A stretch of 64,000 bases of DNA from Hexactinellida sp. DTS-2022 (taxonomy: Eukaryota; Porifera; Hexactinellida), in assembly GCA_028753945.1 (NCBI GenBank), contig JAPNXP010000001.1:15862501-15926500 (forward strand), read 5' to 3'. The notes under the pieces are model-generated. The model was given only the letters and a program-made list of their open reading frames with translations. It ran no database searches and was not told the DNA's origin. The position numbers and the translations under genes were made by a program. Position 1 is the stretch's first letter. Each line of letters opens with the position of its first letter. This document shows, one piece after another, positions 10,884 to 22,177 of this stretch.

Positions 10884-11525
10884 ATTGCCGTGGGTATGGG
10901 AATTCCTATGAGGATCCCCATGTCTATGGACATGTAATAAGAATAGGATACAAATATCCCCATATGGGAATGCATATGGGGATCCCAAATGGGGAAAACC
11001 TGATTACATAATATTTCCATGGGCATGGGATTCCAAATGGGAATCCCCAAATGGGGATCCATATGATATGGGAATCCAAATGAAATCCATATGACAGGCC
11101 CGGAGGAAGCAAAATTAAAGTGGCATGTTAAAAATTATACAGAGATACAAATAAGCTGCTATACCAATTCAGAAAAAAGTATATGGAAAATGCTGGCGTA
11201 ACGGCCTTCCGGCCTTGTGTCAGTTGTATGCAGGCTTTCATCCAAATTAAATTTTACTGCGCGCCTAGATTTAAATCGACCTCTTTCAAACGCACCTAAA
11301 TTAATCATTTTGTATAAATTATATGTGAGCATCTCTCGATTTTGTGCGCCTAGATAAAACCCTTTCAAAATTTCGCGCCTCTTGTAGCGTAGTATACGCC
11401 TGGATGAAACTCTGGTTGTATGGGTATCCAACGGGAATCCCATATGGGGTCAAATGGGAATCTCCATATGAGGATCCATATGGGAATCTCTATGGGAATT
11501 TCTACCACTCCCACGACAACCCATG
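10884..11525. repeat. Degenerate CATATGGG/GGATCC repeat array, split by another repeat
   Basis: Positions 10884-11095 and 11425-11525 consist of interspersed near-palindromic words such as 'ccatatggg', 'gggaatcc', 'ggggatcc' and 'catatgggaat'. The apparent reading frames on both strands are by-products of the repeat. The dispersed repeat at about 11150-11415 separates the two blocks and was probably inserted into the array. Confidence 0.65.
11225..11415 (+). repeat. Dispersed repeat ('ggctttcatcca' family), copy 2
   Basis: It is homologous to 4850-5000 over 'aggctttcatcca', 'gagcatctctcga' and 'gcgcctaga'. The right end carries 'cgcctggatgaaa', the inverse of the left 'tttcatcca', so the unit has short inverted termini. 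Confidence 0.5.
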
Positions 11526-11626
11526 AAAATTATACGCGGAAGAATGTGGATGCCGTGTGTTGGTTCTAAGTCCAACTAAGCTCGATATTTAAACAATTTC
11601 TATATTTATTCCTATTGGAACTATCA

Positions 11627-12301
11627 TCTATATTATTAAATCTCGATTGTTGTGTGTGTGTTTGTTTGTGTGTTTGTTTGTCCGGATTGTATTAAAGTGA
11701 TGGGGGAATAGAAACCTCATTAATATATGAGATATAAACTAACTTTCAAATGTTATAATTGGTAAACAAATGATATTATAATAGGTAAACAAGTATGCTG
11801 AACACGAATTTCGTATTTAAATTTTCTTATATGAATATTTGTTGTTGTTTACACAAATTAGGTAAACAAATTAATGAAAATTCAAAATCAACCTAGAAGT
11901 TAGCTTTCAAAGGGTATTATAAGTAAACAAGTATGCTGAACACGAATTTCGCGTTTATAATTTCTCATATTAATATTTGTTGTTGTTGTTTACACAAAAT
12001 AGGTAAACAAATTAATGAAAATTCAAAATCAACCTAGAAGTTAGCTTTCAAATGTTATTATAAGTAAACAAGTCAGAAGTGTACTGAACACGAATTTCGC
12101 ATTTATGAAATTCTAATTTGAGTATTTGTTGTTGTTGTTGTTTACACAGATAGGTAAACAAATTAATGAAAATTCAAAATCATAACGTCCCTTTCTACCA
12201 TTTCCATGGTAGAAAGTGTGAGGAGTAAGGGCGCACAGCGGCCGTTAACTTGAGGTGCGTAGCACCGATCTGTCGCAAAGCGACCGAGACCGAAGGGCTC
12301 G
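11627..12301 (+). mobile_element. Helitron-like non-autonomous element, copy b, with internal tandem repeats
   Basis: It starts TCTATATTATTAAATCTCG directly after an A, as Helitron 5' ends often do. It runs through a GT-rich stretch and 'ccggattgtattaaagtgat' with GGGGG. Inside are about three imperfect units of roughly 150 bp, each with 'gtaaacaa', 'gtatgctgaacacgaattt', 'gttgttgtttacaca' and 'aaaattcaaaatcaacctag'. The 3' part is GC-rich with small hairpins (GTCGC-aaa-GCGAC; CGAG...CTCG). The same ends occur at 32877-33368. No Rep/helicase coding is present. A classical CTRR 3' end is not seen, so the Helitron assignment is tentative. Confidence 0.55.
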
Positions 12302-12779
12302 TTATATAAATATGTCGATAATTAGTTAATCGTATAGAAAGGTTTCACCTAGAATCCTTCTAATTTGGGGCACACGCTCCACAGATCAATAAGTCGCTAA
12401 AAATGTCTAGAAAGCCTTTCGATAAGTCCTGTACTTGAAAAACTAACACACACACATGTCCTATATGCGCTTTAGTAAAAGTACCAGATGACCTGAAGGG
12501 TGGAAAGTAGGGATTCCAATCCCGAGATTTCGGGATTGACATCTTGTTCGTTCAATCCTGGGATCCCGGGATTGAACATGCTTATTATACATGTTTTACA
12601 ATTTACTTTTATCGGCTATGTAGGAATACTTTATTGTTATTAAATACGGAAGTTTTAATAATATATATTTATGAAAATATGATTGAGAATAACCTTGAGA
12701 TTATTTAGTAGGAAAGAGAGGAAGTGAATGAAAACTAACAAAACTTATAGTAGAGTATTACAAATTATTAACATTACTT

Positions 12780-14320
12780 CTGATGATAATTAACGTGTCT
12801 ATTGTTTCATCACTTAGTCACTTAGTCTGCATCGAAACATATTGCATATGTACGCTGCTGAAGAGAATATTCGTTCAGCCTCTATTAAAGTTAGTGGGAT
12901 GATATAAAGCACTTGATATATTTCTTCTATAAGAATTCCCCTTTTGCCTGTCTGCTCATCAATTGTTAACTCCTACTTCAAAAGAGTTGATAACGGTAGA
13001 GTCTTTTGGGAACTTTCTTGAGGCTTTTTGAGTGAAGCATCTATTACAATTTGGAGTTTCTCTTGGACAGATTCATTTTCTGGCTTCGAATTTTCGGAAG
13101 TATTTACTGTGGTGATTATAGATTGTGCTTCATTAATATTTTCTTTAGAATCAAGATTTTCCCCGATTCTTAAAAATAATTTGCAACAAAATCTGTTAAT
13201 TACCACCTTTTTCTCAATTTGAGCCTGAGGATTGTGAAGACACGCCTAGATAGCGCTTCTACTGCAATTTTGATTGGAGTGAGAGCTTTGGCAATTGATT
13301 CAATCCTGATGGAATCTTGATCACTTAGATTTTCAAAGGCGCCAAGGTTCAATAGAGCCTTTTGAACTGGTAGCTTAAACTGAATGATTCTTGCCAACTT
13401 ATCTAGTAGCGAACTCCACCGAGTCTTAAGCCCACCATACACGATGCAACTGTTGCACGCAACAAAGTTGCATATAACAAGGTAACGTACATGGTGCAAC
13501 AATGTTGCAAGCAATATTGTTGAGTGCAACAATCAACATACACGATGTAACTAAGTTGCATGCAACAATGTTGTATATGTACAACTTTGTTGCATGGAAA
13601 ATTTAACATACACGATGCAACTTTGTTGCATGCAACAGTTGCATCGTGTATGGTGGGCTTTACAATAAAGTATTAGATTTAATCCTTTAGGATGGGTTTC
13701 TCTAACGTATTTTTATAATGTTTCATAATGGAGATCGCTAAATTGTTTCACAATTCCACGTATTTTGGTCACAATGTCATTGATATCAAAGCATAGTTCA
13801 GTGGAGTTTTCTTGTTCAGGAGTATTTAATACAATTAAACCACCATCTTCCTCATACTCATCGAAAGCTTCTTCGTCTTCATCAGAATCAGTAGTAGTTA
13901 AGATTAATTTTGGGCTTGCTTCGATAGAAAATATCTTGTGTAGCTAGCTGTAGTACATGAGCGTAGCACAATTTTTGGAATGGCTGTATTATTTACCGAG
14001 TTCTCTCATCATCGCACATCCATCTGTTGTAATGGCAACAATATCTGTACTAAAATTAAACCAAATTTGTTCAGCTTTTTAGAGATTGCATCTGAATACA
14101 CTTGTGCACTGAACTTCCCTTTATTCTCACATCTCACTAACCCCAGATTTAAAAAATAGATTCTCCCATGGATGTTTATATTTAAGTACCTTCTATTTTC
14201 TAGAGATGTCCATTCATCCAATGTAAGCGAAAATATTTCTCCTTCTGATCTACGATTAACTAAATTTCGGATGATTTTGTGCCGTAATTGTTGTCCGTAT
14301 TGCATAATATTATCACTTCA
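12780..14320 (-). pseudogene. hAT (Ac-like) transposase, decayed
   Basis: Minus-strand frames reconstruct pieces of a hAT DDE transposase. About 14010-14305 gives 'FSLTLDEWTSLENRRYLN', the catalytic N-terminal region. About 13720-13950 gives the acidic linker with 'EDEEAFDEYEEDGG'. About 13690 gives 'KGLNLIL', joining to 'KTRWSSLLDKLARI' at about 13370-13428. About 12830-12910 gives 'IPLTLIEAERIFSSA' and 'RLSD', the C-terminal dimerisation region. Several frameshifts and stops are present, and the BED finger end is missing. The gene is also cut by the MITE at 13429-13659. Near 12508, 'agggattccaatcccgag' may be its 3' terminus. Confidence 0.75.
13429..13659. mobile_element. PIF/Harbinger-type MITE, 231 bp, TTA target duplication
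   Basis: The termini AGCCCACCATACACGATGCA and its inverse are near-perfect inverted repeats extending through CTGTTGCA. The element is flanked by TTA at 13426-13428 and 13660-13662, the 3-bp duplication typical of PIF/Harbinger. The interior is multiple copies of 'tgcaacaatgttgca'-like palindromes. Removing it with one TTA restores the hAT frame across 'C|KTRWSS', proving that it inserted into the hAT element. Confidence 0.85.
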
Positions 14321-14344
14321 ATCACTTGAGAATCAATTTGATTC

Positions 14345-14440
14345 AATCCATTGATTTAATTCCTACGGATGTTGGAATATCAAGACGGGATATTCAATAG
14401 AAAATTCCATCATCGATGTATTGTTTATAAGAATTAATTT
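14345..14440 (+). pseudogene. Seven-helix family 3' tail fragment (C)
   Basis: The phrase 'aattcctacggatgttg' followed by 'gaatatcaagacgggatatt' and 'caatagaaaattccatcat' matches the last coding region and 3' flank of gene B (from 9098 and 9233 onward), with the intervening bases deleted. It lies just downstream of the hAT relic and convergent to MATE A. The same relation is seen for fragment E and MATE B. Confidence 0.65.
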
Positions 14441-14900
14441 GTTTATTAAAACATAATTATCGCAAAAATTCCTTTAAATTTGTTATTGAAACATATCCTA
14501 CTGTCAGTATGAAATTAGTCATTAGTTGCATTGAGATTTGGGAGACAATAGCATACAGATACAGTGATATTGCACATTTTCCTAAGTGGTTCGACCAATC
14601 CAGCATCTGTTTAACAGCGGACCGGATTCGGCACCTAATGCTACAAATTTAGTCTTGAAAACCTGTACTTATAGTGGTGATACCGTATATATGTATTTTC
14701 TATGTGGTGTTATCACTGGATTCCTGTAAATGTAAATGTTTAAACATGTTTGAGGATGATTATACAGATTTTGGGACACTTTTCCCCCAATTTGAAGGCG
14801 ATAAGATTATAAATTTAATAATTTGAATAATTCAATAACAATTTAGGACAAGCAAGTAAATATAATAAACTTAATGATATTTGGGAGGATAACTGGGAAA

Positions 14901-16466
14901 TTAATTATTCAGCAAATAAACTATAATAAGTAAAGAGCAACCAAACATTAAGCAAAGCATATATCTCAATATGATAAATACATTTGATTTTAGTATGACT
15001 CTTTTGAATCTTGAAAGTAAAGCTACATTTCGAACTTTCTCAACAGAATAATTCAATTCGTTCAAACTATCCGATAATTCAATATCTTCGCCAATTTTAT
15101 CACAAAATACATTCCAATTGCGAGAAAATAATATTATCATGCAAGTGATAAAGCAAAGCAAATTAGCAAATCCTGTTATGCAGAATACACTGAGTGCTTG
15201 CCATGAAACGAGCTTAACCAGAAATAATTCCAGAACAAATACAAGAATGAATAGATAAAGAAATTTGAAAGCAGCTTGAGTTTGTGCCATTCTGCAGCCA
15301 TTCATGATTCCCTGTCCAAAGTAAATAATATCTGCCAGAGTAACAATAGGCAATAATAATAGGTTGTGATAGAGTTCTTTTGCAAAGTTTGTATCTGTTG
15401 TGAACAAGTGACTTAATGGTTGACTCAAAAGCACTATTCCAATACATAAAACTAGCAAAACACATTCGCCATATACAATACCAAATATCGCAGATCTCTT
15501 AGCTCTGGCAGCATCATTTGCACCTAACAGTTGGCCGATACGAACTGTTAAAGCGCTACAATAGCCCATCGTAACAAGAGAGATCACAAACCATATAGAA
15601 TACATTATAGAATATATTGCTAATTGTTGTTTGTTTTGGCACACGGATAAAAGTATTATTATTGGAAATACATTGACTACTATCATACCAGTAGTAGTTT
15701 GTACCCAACCTGGAATAACGTACTTAGCTGTATGTAACCATTCACTTATCAATTTAGAATTGAATTCTACAGCAGTAGAGTTGTGTACTGGAGAGAATCG
15801 AATGTGTGTGAAAACTAACAAAGCAACCAAGTATATACTGATGACGTAAGCAGCAGCTGCACCAGGGATACCTAAATTGTAGTGGAGTATCAAAATGTAT
15901 TGTAGAAATCCATTGAGAATATTCCCAATTATCAGATAGATTAATGGAGACCACACGATATTCTGTGCCTGTAGAAAACGAACAGAAATCTTGTAGAATG
16001 CATAGGCAGGAAATCCCAAACAATAAATGCTGGTATACATACCAGCACCGCGAGACAGCTCCCTGTCTTGAGTGATGAAGTGGACAATGGGACCAACACT
16101 GATCAACAGAGAGAAGAGAGGGAAACAAATGAGAATCATCAGGAACAGAACTCTGTAATAATACAACCCAACTAACTTATGCTGTTTCTTGCCATATGCC
16201 TGAGAACATAGAATGTTAACACACACAGCCAATCCTTCTGAGATTGAATATGCCGTGCATATTGTAACAACCTGACCAATGAAAAGTGCTGTAAGTACAG
16301 ATGATACATTTGCACCTGACACTCTTCCAATGAATATATTACTCAGCTTTAATTGTAGTCCTTCTGTTAGACACATTATAGAAGGAGGGAGTGCTAGTGC
16401 TGTAAGGAGCTTGATCTCTTCAAAAATCCATGCTGCTCTCTCAAATAACATTGCTTTATTATTCAT
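14901..16466 (-). CDS. MATE family transporter A, 521 aa
   Basis: This intronless gene encodes a multidrug-and-toxin-extrusion (MATE, SLC47-like) antiporter of the plasma or an internal membrane. About twelve transmembrane helices form two six-helix bundles, and a thirteenth hydrophobic helix at about 494-518 follows a soluble linker, as in animal MATEs. Family landmarks are 'LCSQAYGKKQH' (near 88-98) after helix 2, 'GNILNGFLQYILI' in helix 5-6, and 'RIGQLLGANDAARAKRSA' in the second bundle. The acidic WxxE-type segment usual in helix 7 of characterised animal MATEs is not evident: here helix 7 reads 'GWVQTTTGMIVVNVFP'. Substrate or ion coupling may therefore differ. The length is a little below human MATE1 (about 570). 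It is nearly identical to the gene at 24958-26523, so the pair arose by recent segmental duplication. Confidence 0.9.
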   Translation of the reverse strand: MNNKAMLFERAAWIFEEIKLLTALALPPSIMCLTEGLQLKLSNIFIGRVSGANVSSVLTALFIGQVVTICTAYSISEGLAVCVNILCSQAYGKKQHKLVGLYYYRVLFLMILICFPLFSLLISVGPIVHFITQDRELSRGAGMYTSIYCLGFPAYAFYKISVRFLQAQNIVWSPLIYLIIGNILNGFLQYILILHYNLGIPGAAAAYVISIYLVALLVFTHIRFSPVHNSTAVEFNSKLISEWLHTAKYVIPGWVQTTTGMIVVNVFPIIILLSVCQNKQQLAIYSIMYSIWFVISLVTMGYCSALTVRIGQLLGANDAARAKRSAIFGIVYGECVLLVLCIGIVLLSQPLSHLFTTDTNFAKELYHNLLLLPIVTLADIIYFGQGIMNGCRMAQTQAAFKFLYLFILVFVLELFLVKLVSWQALSVFCITGFANLLCFITCMIILFSRNWNVFCDKIGEDIELSDSLNELNYSVEKVRNVALLSRFKRVILKSNVFIILRYMLCLMFGCSLLIIVYLLNN

Positions 16467-16674
16467 ATAATATATTCCTTAAATTTATAGACATATTTAT
16501 AGTATATTGATAAATCCAGTTTGACTAGAGTGAATAAGTAGAACGAGTATATGTTTTCAATGAGCACGTATTACATAAATGCAGTCATACTGGTGATAAC
16601 GATGCCAAAGGGCTGCCAAACATGACCTCTCTCTATATGAGCAGATTTGGAAAATCTTCTTGTTTCATTGCAGA

Positions 16675-16750
16675 AACCCGGGTATGGCATCTCGTGAACG
16701 TGATAGTGGACGTCCATATGCATGGGATCATATAAATGCAAAAACAAAAT
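16675..16750 (+). pseudogene. TTF-hAT/ZMYM-like N-terminal fragment, copy 1
   Basis: After 'tttcattgcag', which looks like a 3' splice site, ATG 16688 opens 'MASRERDSGRPYAWDHINAK' and a stop soon follows. A better preserved copy is at 28260. The basic, serine-rich opening resembles the N-terminus of TTF-type zinc-finger hAT transposases. The assignment is weak. Confidence 0.35.
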
Positions 16751-16831
16751 AATTGAACGAGAGAAAAAACTATTTAAGCATAGGTCCTAAGGATATCTAT
16801 ATATATACCCAAACAGACATCTTTTGCATTA

Positions 16832-17018
16832 CAATCGACTCCGCTTAGTAGAGCCACCGGTTAATTAATAGCTTTCTTCGCATAATGGAGTCAAAATTTG
16901 GCAGGATTTATAGGACGGAATGACATTCTGGCTTAAAGTATTTTCGGTTAATAGATTTCTCCGCTTAATCGGATCAAAGTAACCTCATCCCGAGGTGACT
17001 ATAAAGCGGAGTCGACTG
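16832..17018. mobile_element. Tc1/mariner-type MITE, 187 bp, TA duplication
   Basis: The termini CAATCGACTCCGCTT and AAGCGGAGTCGACTG are inverted repeats, flanked by TA at 16830-16831 and 17019-17020. The interior holds degenerate 'cggttaatag' and 'ccgcttaat' motifs. It has no coding capacity. The ends resemble pogo/Tigger-type elements. Confidence 0.8.
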
Positions 17019-17560
17019 TATATAAATTCCAAAACCTTCTTCGAAAGGTGAATGGACATTCGGTGAATTTTGATGCAATTCATAAACGGACATTTTTAGA
17101 CTACTTACACTGAAGAGTGAATTTAAAAATTATAAAAAATGAATTACGTATTAACTAAAATTTAAAGATTTATTGTCATAATTTAACAACCACGTGTCTA
17201 AACAATCTAAAATTCTAAATAACCAATGGTTGGGTTGGAGCTTACGACTCACCAATTTTCAGATAAATTGGTTGATGTTGGTAATTTCTGGATAACTTAA
17301 CATGAATGCATTCCCAAACAGAGTCTCTAAATCCGCTTCTGCCCTCTGGTACAGACTAATTTGGTAGAATTCATTTTATCCTTTGTAGTTTGTACTAGTA
17401 TTATAATAATTACAAACTATATTTTGGAACTATAAGTTTTTGCTCTTTAATTTATTATACGCTACAATTTGATGGTTTACTTTATTTCTATACAATATTA
17501 CAAGTAAACTCGATTATCTAATATATCCTCAGCATCTTATAAGGATTAGCTATATAAAAT

Positions 17561-17691
17561 AATTTTAATTATATACATTCAACATCCGGCAACTCGAACC
17601 CTCAGGGGAATGAAAAATCCGTTCGAGATAACGAATGTTCGAGTTAACGGGCATTCGAGTTACCGGATGTTGAATGTATATAATTAAAATT
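17561..17691. mobile_element. Palindromic MITE, 131 bp, with 29-bp perfect arms
   Basis: Positions 17561-17589 and 17663-17691 are perfect inverse complements, including AT-rich outer sequence and 'acattcaacatccgg'. The interior repeats 'ttcgagttaacgg'-like words. It sits about 30 bp before the ATG of pseudogene D and is absent from the otherwise similar region before pseudogene F. It is therefore a recent insertion. Confidence 0.7.
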
Positions 17692-18312
17692 ACATAGACA
17701 TAGTATAGTAAAAAGAAAAGAATGAATTCTACCAACTTGAGTAAGATTGATAGGTATCTAGCAACTGCGTTAGCTTTCATTTGTTTTACATTTTCTGTAT
17801 TAACTTTCCTAGTTATATTATACTACATATGTACGTAGGAGATATTGTTTGCATAGAAAAATTAAAGGTGTTTTTATTGAAAAGCTTTGGTACCCTAATT
17901 TTCGAAATCACCTGAAGAATCTTAAAATTAAAGTTATGACATCAAATTTTGTTATTGTTATTGTATTGTCGAATTTATAAATAGTGCCATCTCAGAATGA
18001 TAGAATGCTTAATGTTTATATCCAAAGGCAACCAACAAGTGTATAATATCCTGAACCAGATTGCGTTAATTTCACGATTTTGCCATGTCCCTTTTCTCAG
18101 TCTCTCTATAAAGGTATTATGGCTACCATATCTCCATTTTCCTTACCAATACACCATCATGAGATGGATAGCATATACTGTACTTAGAATTATCTTGTTT
18201 TACCAGATGCCAGATGTTTTAATATCGATAACCCAATATAGTAGTCATCAATATGTCACTCTATTCTAGTACGACAATAACTTATGGGACGCTTGATATA
18301 ATTACCTATCAT

Positions 18313-20185
18313 ACTCGTAGACAAGAGGGGCTTTGGAGGGCTTATGCCACCCAAATTTTGGCCTCATCCATTCCAAAAATTCATGAAAACATAATTATTG
18401 AATTATATATTTTTAATTAGATAATGATAACTTTATTAGACAGTATTGGATATAGTATACGTAGATATATGCCAAAAATGTATGAACTTCAAAATCATTT
18501 AACTAAATTAGTACTAGATGTATTCTCATTATGAATGAACCTAGAAAGCAAAACAAAGCATTGAAAATATAATGATGGAATCGGTTCATATTAATTCAAA
18601 TTGAACATACTAAATTATGTAGTCAATGGATGAGAGTATGCAACCATTCCAATTAATTTACAATATGTTGGGCTATGTTTCGAGTTATCCTACACTTTAC
18701 ATAAAATAATTTGTTGCAAATCTCTACACCTCTAGTTTGGGTATTTAAGCTCATATAATTTGATATTTTACTGTACCGACTATACTATAGCATAGTGGCC
18801 CAGTTCTAATCTTAGTGCTTTGGTATATTATTATTACAAGCTGCTCGTCCGCGCTACGCGTTCTTACAACTTGCACTCGGGCCCGCGGCCCTGGCTTGTA
18901 TTCAAACACATGCCTTTTCAAAATTAAATGCCGGTTGTATTTAAATACATACTCAAAATAGACGTAATGCAAATTGAGTAATGTATGTGCATGATTGAGC
19001 TCAAACTGATTCTAGGCGCCTATAAAGAAATGTCTGTTATGTAATGAAAATTTTTAAAAATTATATACCCCTCTCGCTTTTGCCATTTCTTTATAAAAAA
19101 GGACGGGCTGTAACACTTACCCCTTCAGCATTACTTAAAATTCAAAGGCCCTATGCACAGGTTCATTTTATTACGGGGAATCATATGGGTAATATTTAGG
19201 TGACCGATAGTGACCCACATAACAGTAATGCTATTGTTTCAGAGTAGGGCTGTGCCCCCCTAAGCTGTATATTTATATCCGTGAGCCCTAGGCCCCTAGT
19301 CATAGGTAGATACGAATAAGGACAGATAAAATAAATTGGGAAATACTAATCAGCGCCTGTACTGTTGAATATTGATGCTATTTAGAACTAGCAATTTTCT
19401 AGATATTAACGCATGCCGTGTATAATAATATACCAACTCCAAATAGAAAATTAATTAAATATCACTAAGGAACTTTTGGATGTGGATAAGTTATTGAATT
19501 GATTGGTAATAATCAAATAGACTCAATGGAATGTTAGAAATGTATGGGTAGACAGAGGGAACACAATAACTGATTAGATGAATGAACTTCCTCTAGACCA
19601 ATTAAATCACAGTCTCAGATAGGCATTCTATAACGCACACTTAACAATTGATAGAGACACTAAAATCCTTTTATACGAATCGAATGATAGCAGCTAATCC
19701 ATACTGGAAAACACTCGAATTTAATAGGATAAAAGTTTTGTCACCTTTAGAGAAGGGAAGATGTGAATATTTTTCTTAGATATTAGAACTTGTTTCTAGA
19801 ACAGTATTCCCTATCTCCCTGCCAAATTTCAAGTCTGTAGCTCTTACGAATTCCTCAATAAATTCTGACAAACAAAAAAGAAAAAATAATCATTGTGATT
19901 TAATATATAAGATTATTAATATTATTTAACTTCCGAATCCTCTCAACAGAACAGAGTTTTTTTTATTCAATGAGGAAATTGTTGACTTAACTCAACTCAC
20001 CGTGGATAACATTGTTAAATAATTAACTAATAATATAATTTATCATCAGTACATTATTAATGAATGGCATTAAACTCAAGATGGTTTAAGATATGTAGAA
20101 ACAAACTTCCAATTTACCAATCGTTCCTTGTAGCTCATGATCACTTAACAAATGAGTCATAAAACCATGACGTGATTGTGACAAG
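18313..20185. other. Insert within pseudogene D
   Basis: It holds no supported gene. Positions about 18835-18950 match 21000-21105 (both contain 'ttgcactcgggcc/ttgcattcgggcc' and 'ggttgtattta'), so a dispersed repeat occurs twice. Near 18950-19020 is a reverse relative of the 4850 repeat. Confidence 0.5.
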
Positions 20186-20322
20186 GAAAAAAAATCCAAA
20201 ATTGCAGCTGTGCCTACAGTTTGTTCCTTTGGAGGTACTATTCAATTTACCAATCAGTAGCCACCAAAAGATATTGCCTCTAAAGGAATATGCGTCGGCA
20301 CAGCTGCAATTTTGGATTTTTA
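20186..20322. repeat. Inverted repeat with 25-29 bp arms at the junction in pseudogene D
   Basis: 'aaatccaaaattgcagctgt' with GCC at 20191-20213 is the inverse of 'ggcacagctgcaattttgga' with TTT at 20298-20320. Inner words 'ttcctttggagg' and 'cctctaaaggaa' also pair. It is a hairpin-forming unit of about 135 bp, probably the terminus of, or a MITE within, the 2-kb insert. Confidence 0.65.
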
Positions 20323-20666
20323 ATCTTCGTATCCATTTCAAGATAGCCACCATACTAGTAGTGATAGCTTTAATATTTTATAATATAATTGGCATAATTT
20401 CCATTTCTTTCGAAGATGTGAATGCTTCTTTACTAGTTTATTCATTTGAAGAATTTTGGGTATATATTACTTTTTCAAGTTCTAGCTGTATTTCCATTGA
20501 ATGCTTGTCAGCTCATCTTTCGAGTTCTACTCAGTTTCACTTACTTGCATGTTTGTTTGTAATTAATTTCTATTTACGAATACTGCAAGAAGAAACGCAC
20601 CCTTATATGAATTAATGACAGAATCAGAGTCTCAGGGTCAGATAGATGACAGGCAATACTATTAAC

Positions 20667-22177
20667 TTAAATGATTTAGTATTTGTCGATTGTCTTGTGT
20701 TTTGCATGTATTCAGTGATATTTGCACTTTTAAGTTGATCTTGCTGTTCTGAAAATAAAACAAAATTGGTGAACTTCTTGTTCTATCAACTTTAGTATTC
20801 CATTATTAATAATAGAATTTTATAAAAGTTTGCAAATATTCTACCGATAAAATATCATGAGTAAATGTTGATATATATTCCAGAGTTTATTGAACTTTTG
20901 GCCATATCACATACGACACATCTGATGAATGCAAACATACTCCGTGAATTGAAAGATAAGTATGATACCACAATTAAAGACTTGCATCCCAAACAGAACA
21001 CTTGCATCCCAAACCGCCTAAGCACGTTCGTACATCTTGCATTCGGGCCAGTGGCCCTTGTTTTATATTCTTTTTTCCAAATGCAGGTTGTATTTATATA
21101 AAGCACTCTTTTTCAGAGCAGGGTATTCCAACCTTCATAGTAAATCATTGTGATTCAATAAATAAGATATAACAGTAAATATATGTATAGTGTTTATATA
21201 AACATTATTTCGTGGCGATAAACACTTGTTTTTAAGCTTAATTTCTATCATTACTACAATATTCACCAACCAGTCAAAAACATTTGACGAAGAAGAATTT
21301 TATTCCAGACACAATATGCTTGTAGAGTATTAACGGCAGTTTAACCTACTCTGAGACACTTTAATAGTTATAAATTTCCTAAACTTTCTATTTTATGTCA
21401 TTTTTATACAATATCCATGAAGTGGCATAAGTGTATATACCACGTGCCACTTGTCACACAAGTGGCACAAATGGGAATGTGGCTGTGTCTCAGTGGATAA
21501 TAATCGTAATGATTAGAAATCTAAAGTAATTCGACCAAGTGGTATTTAAATCTGAAATCAGAATTAGTACATTATAATTGCCTCATAATTATCATAAATT
21601 ATATATTTAATTAGCTATTATATAGTTAATGAGTTTAACAAGTGTAAATTCAAATTTAATCTTATTTTATTATACTTAACATATATATTCATGTAAACAT
21701 GTTGAAGCATCTATAAATGTCATTATCCTGCTATAAGCTTGAAATAAGAAAACAAATAATTGTTGTCCGATATTAGATCAATAGAGAACTCATCAGCTGT
21801 CTCCTTGAGTAACAAGGTAGGATTTCCATCTGGTTTAGATAATCCAGTGACTCTCAGTCTCTCAAGCTGTGAGATAGTAGGAATTAGGTAAGTTAAATGG
21901 GCACACTTACACGTATATGGTAAAAATATAGATATCAGATCTTGTTTCAGTCTCGAAATGAACGAATTTGCATTGTGTCCCGATTGTTACTAATTATTAG
22001 ATGAAATTTATGCTTAAACATGGTTTTGTAACTTAAGAACCTACATGAATCAATTTTCATGAAACTAAATAATTTATTTAACAGGTGACAATTCAATATT
22101 GTTCCTGAAAATATTATAATAGCTTGATGTCTGTTAAACATATATTCCTATACAATACACTTGTAATAACATTGAAC
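20667..22177. other. 3' flank of pseudogene D plus insert
   Basis: Positions 20680-20830 and 21955-22130 match 32298-32420 and 32445-32600 downstream of pseudogene F. The intervening 20830-21955 is therefore an insertion in this copy (or a deletion in the other). No gene is supported. Confidence 0.6.

Larger units (their letters stand above)
17722..20666 (+). pseudogene. Seven-helix family pseudogene D, split by about 2 kb
   Basis: The 5' half (17722-18312) starts MNSTNLSKIDR, shows helix 1, then a one-base frameshift at 'tgtacgtagg', and continues as 'NHLKNLKIK' and 'LWLPYLHFPYQYTIMRW'. The 3' half resumes at about 20324 with 'LRIHFKIATILV' and ends at the tail (stop near 20664). Homology to pseudogene F (31286-32279) and to its 3' flank, including 'gaaaataaaacaaaattggtgaac', fixes both halves as one gene. 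The 18313-20323 insert holds a small inverted repeat at its right end. The gene cannot be translated. Confidence 0.8.
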
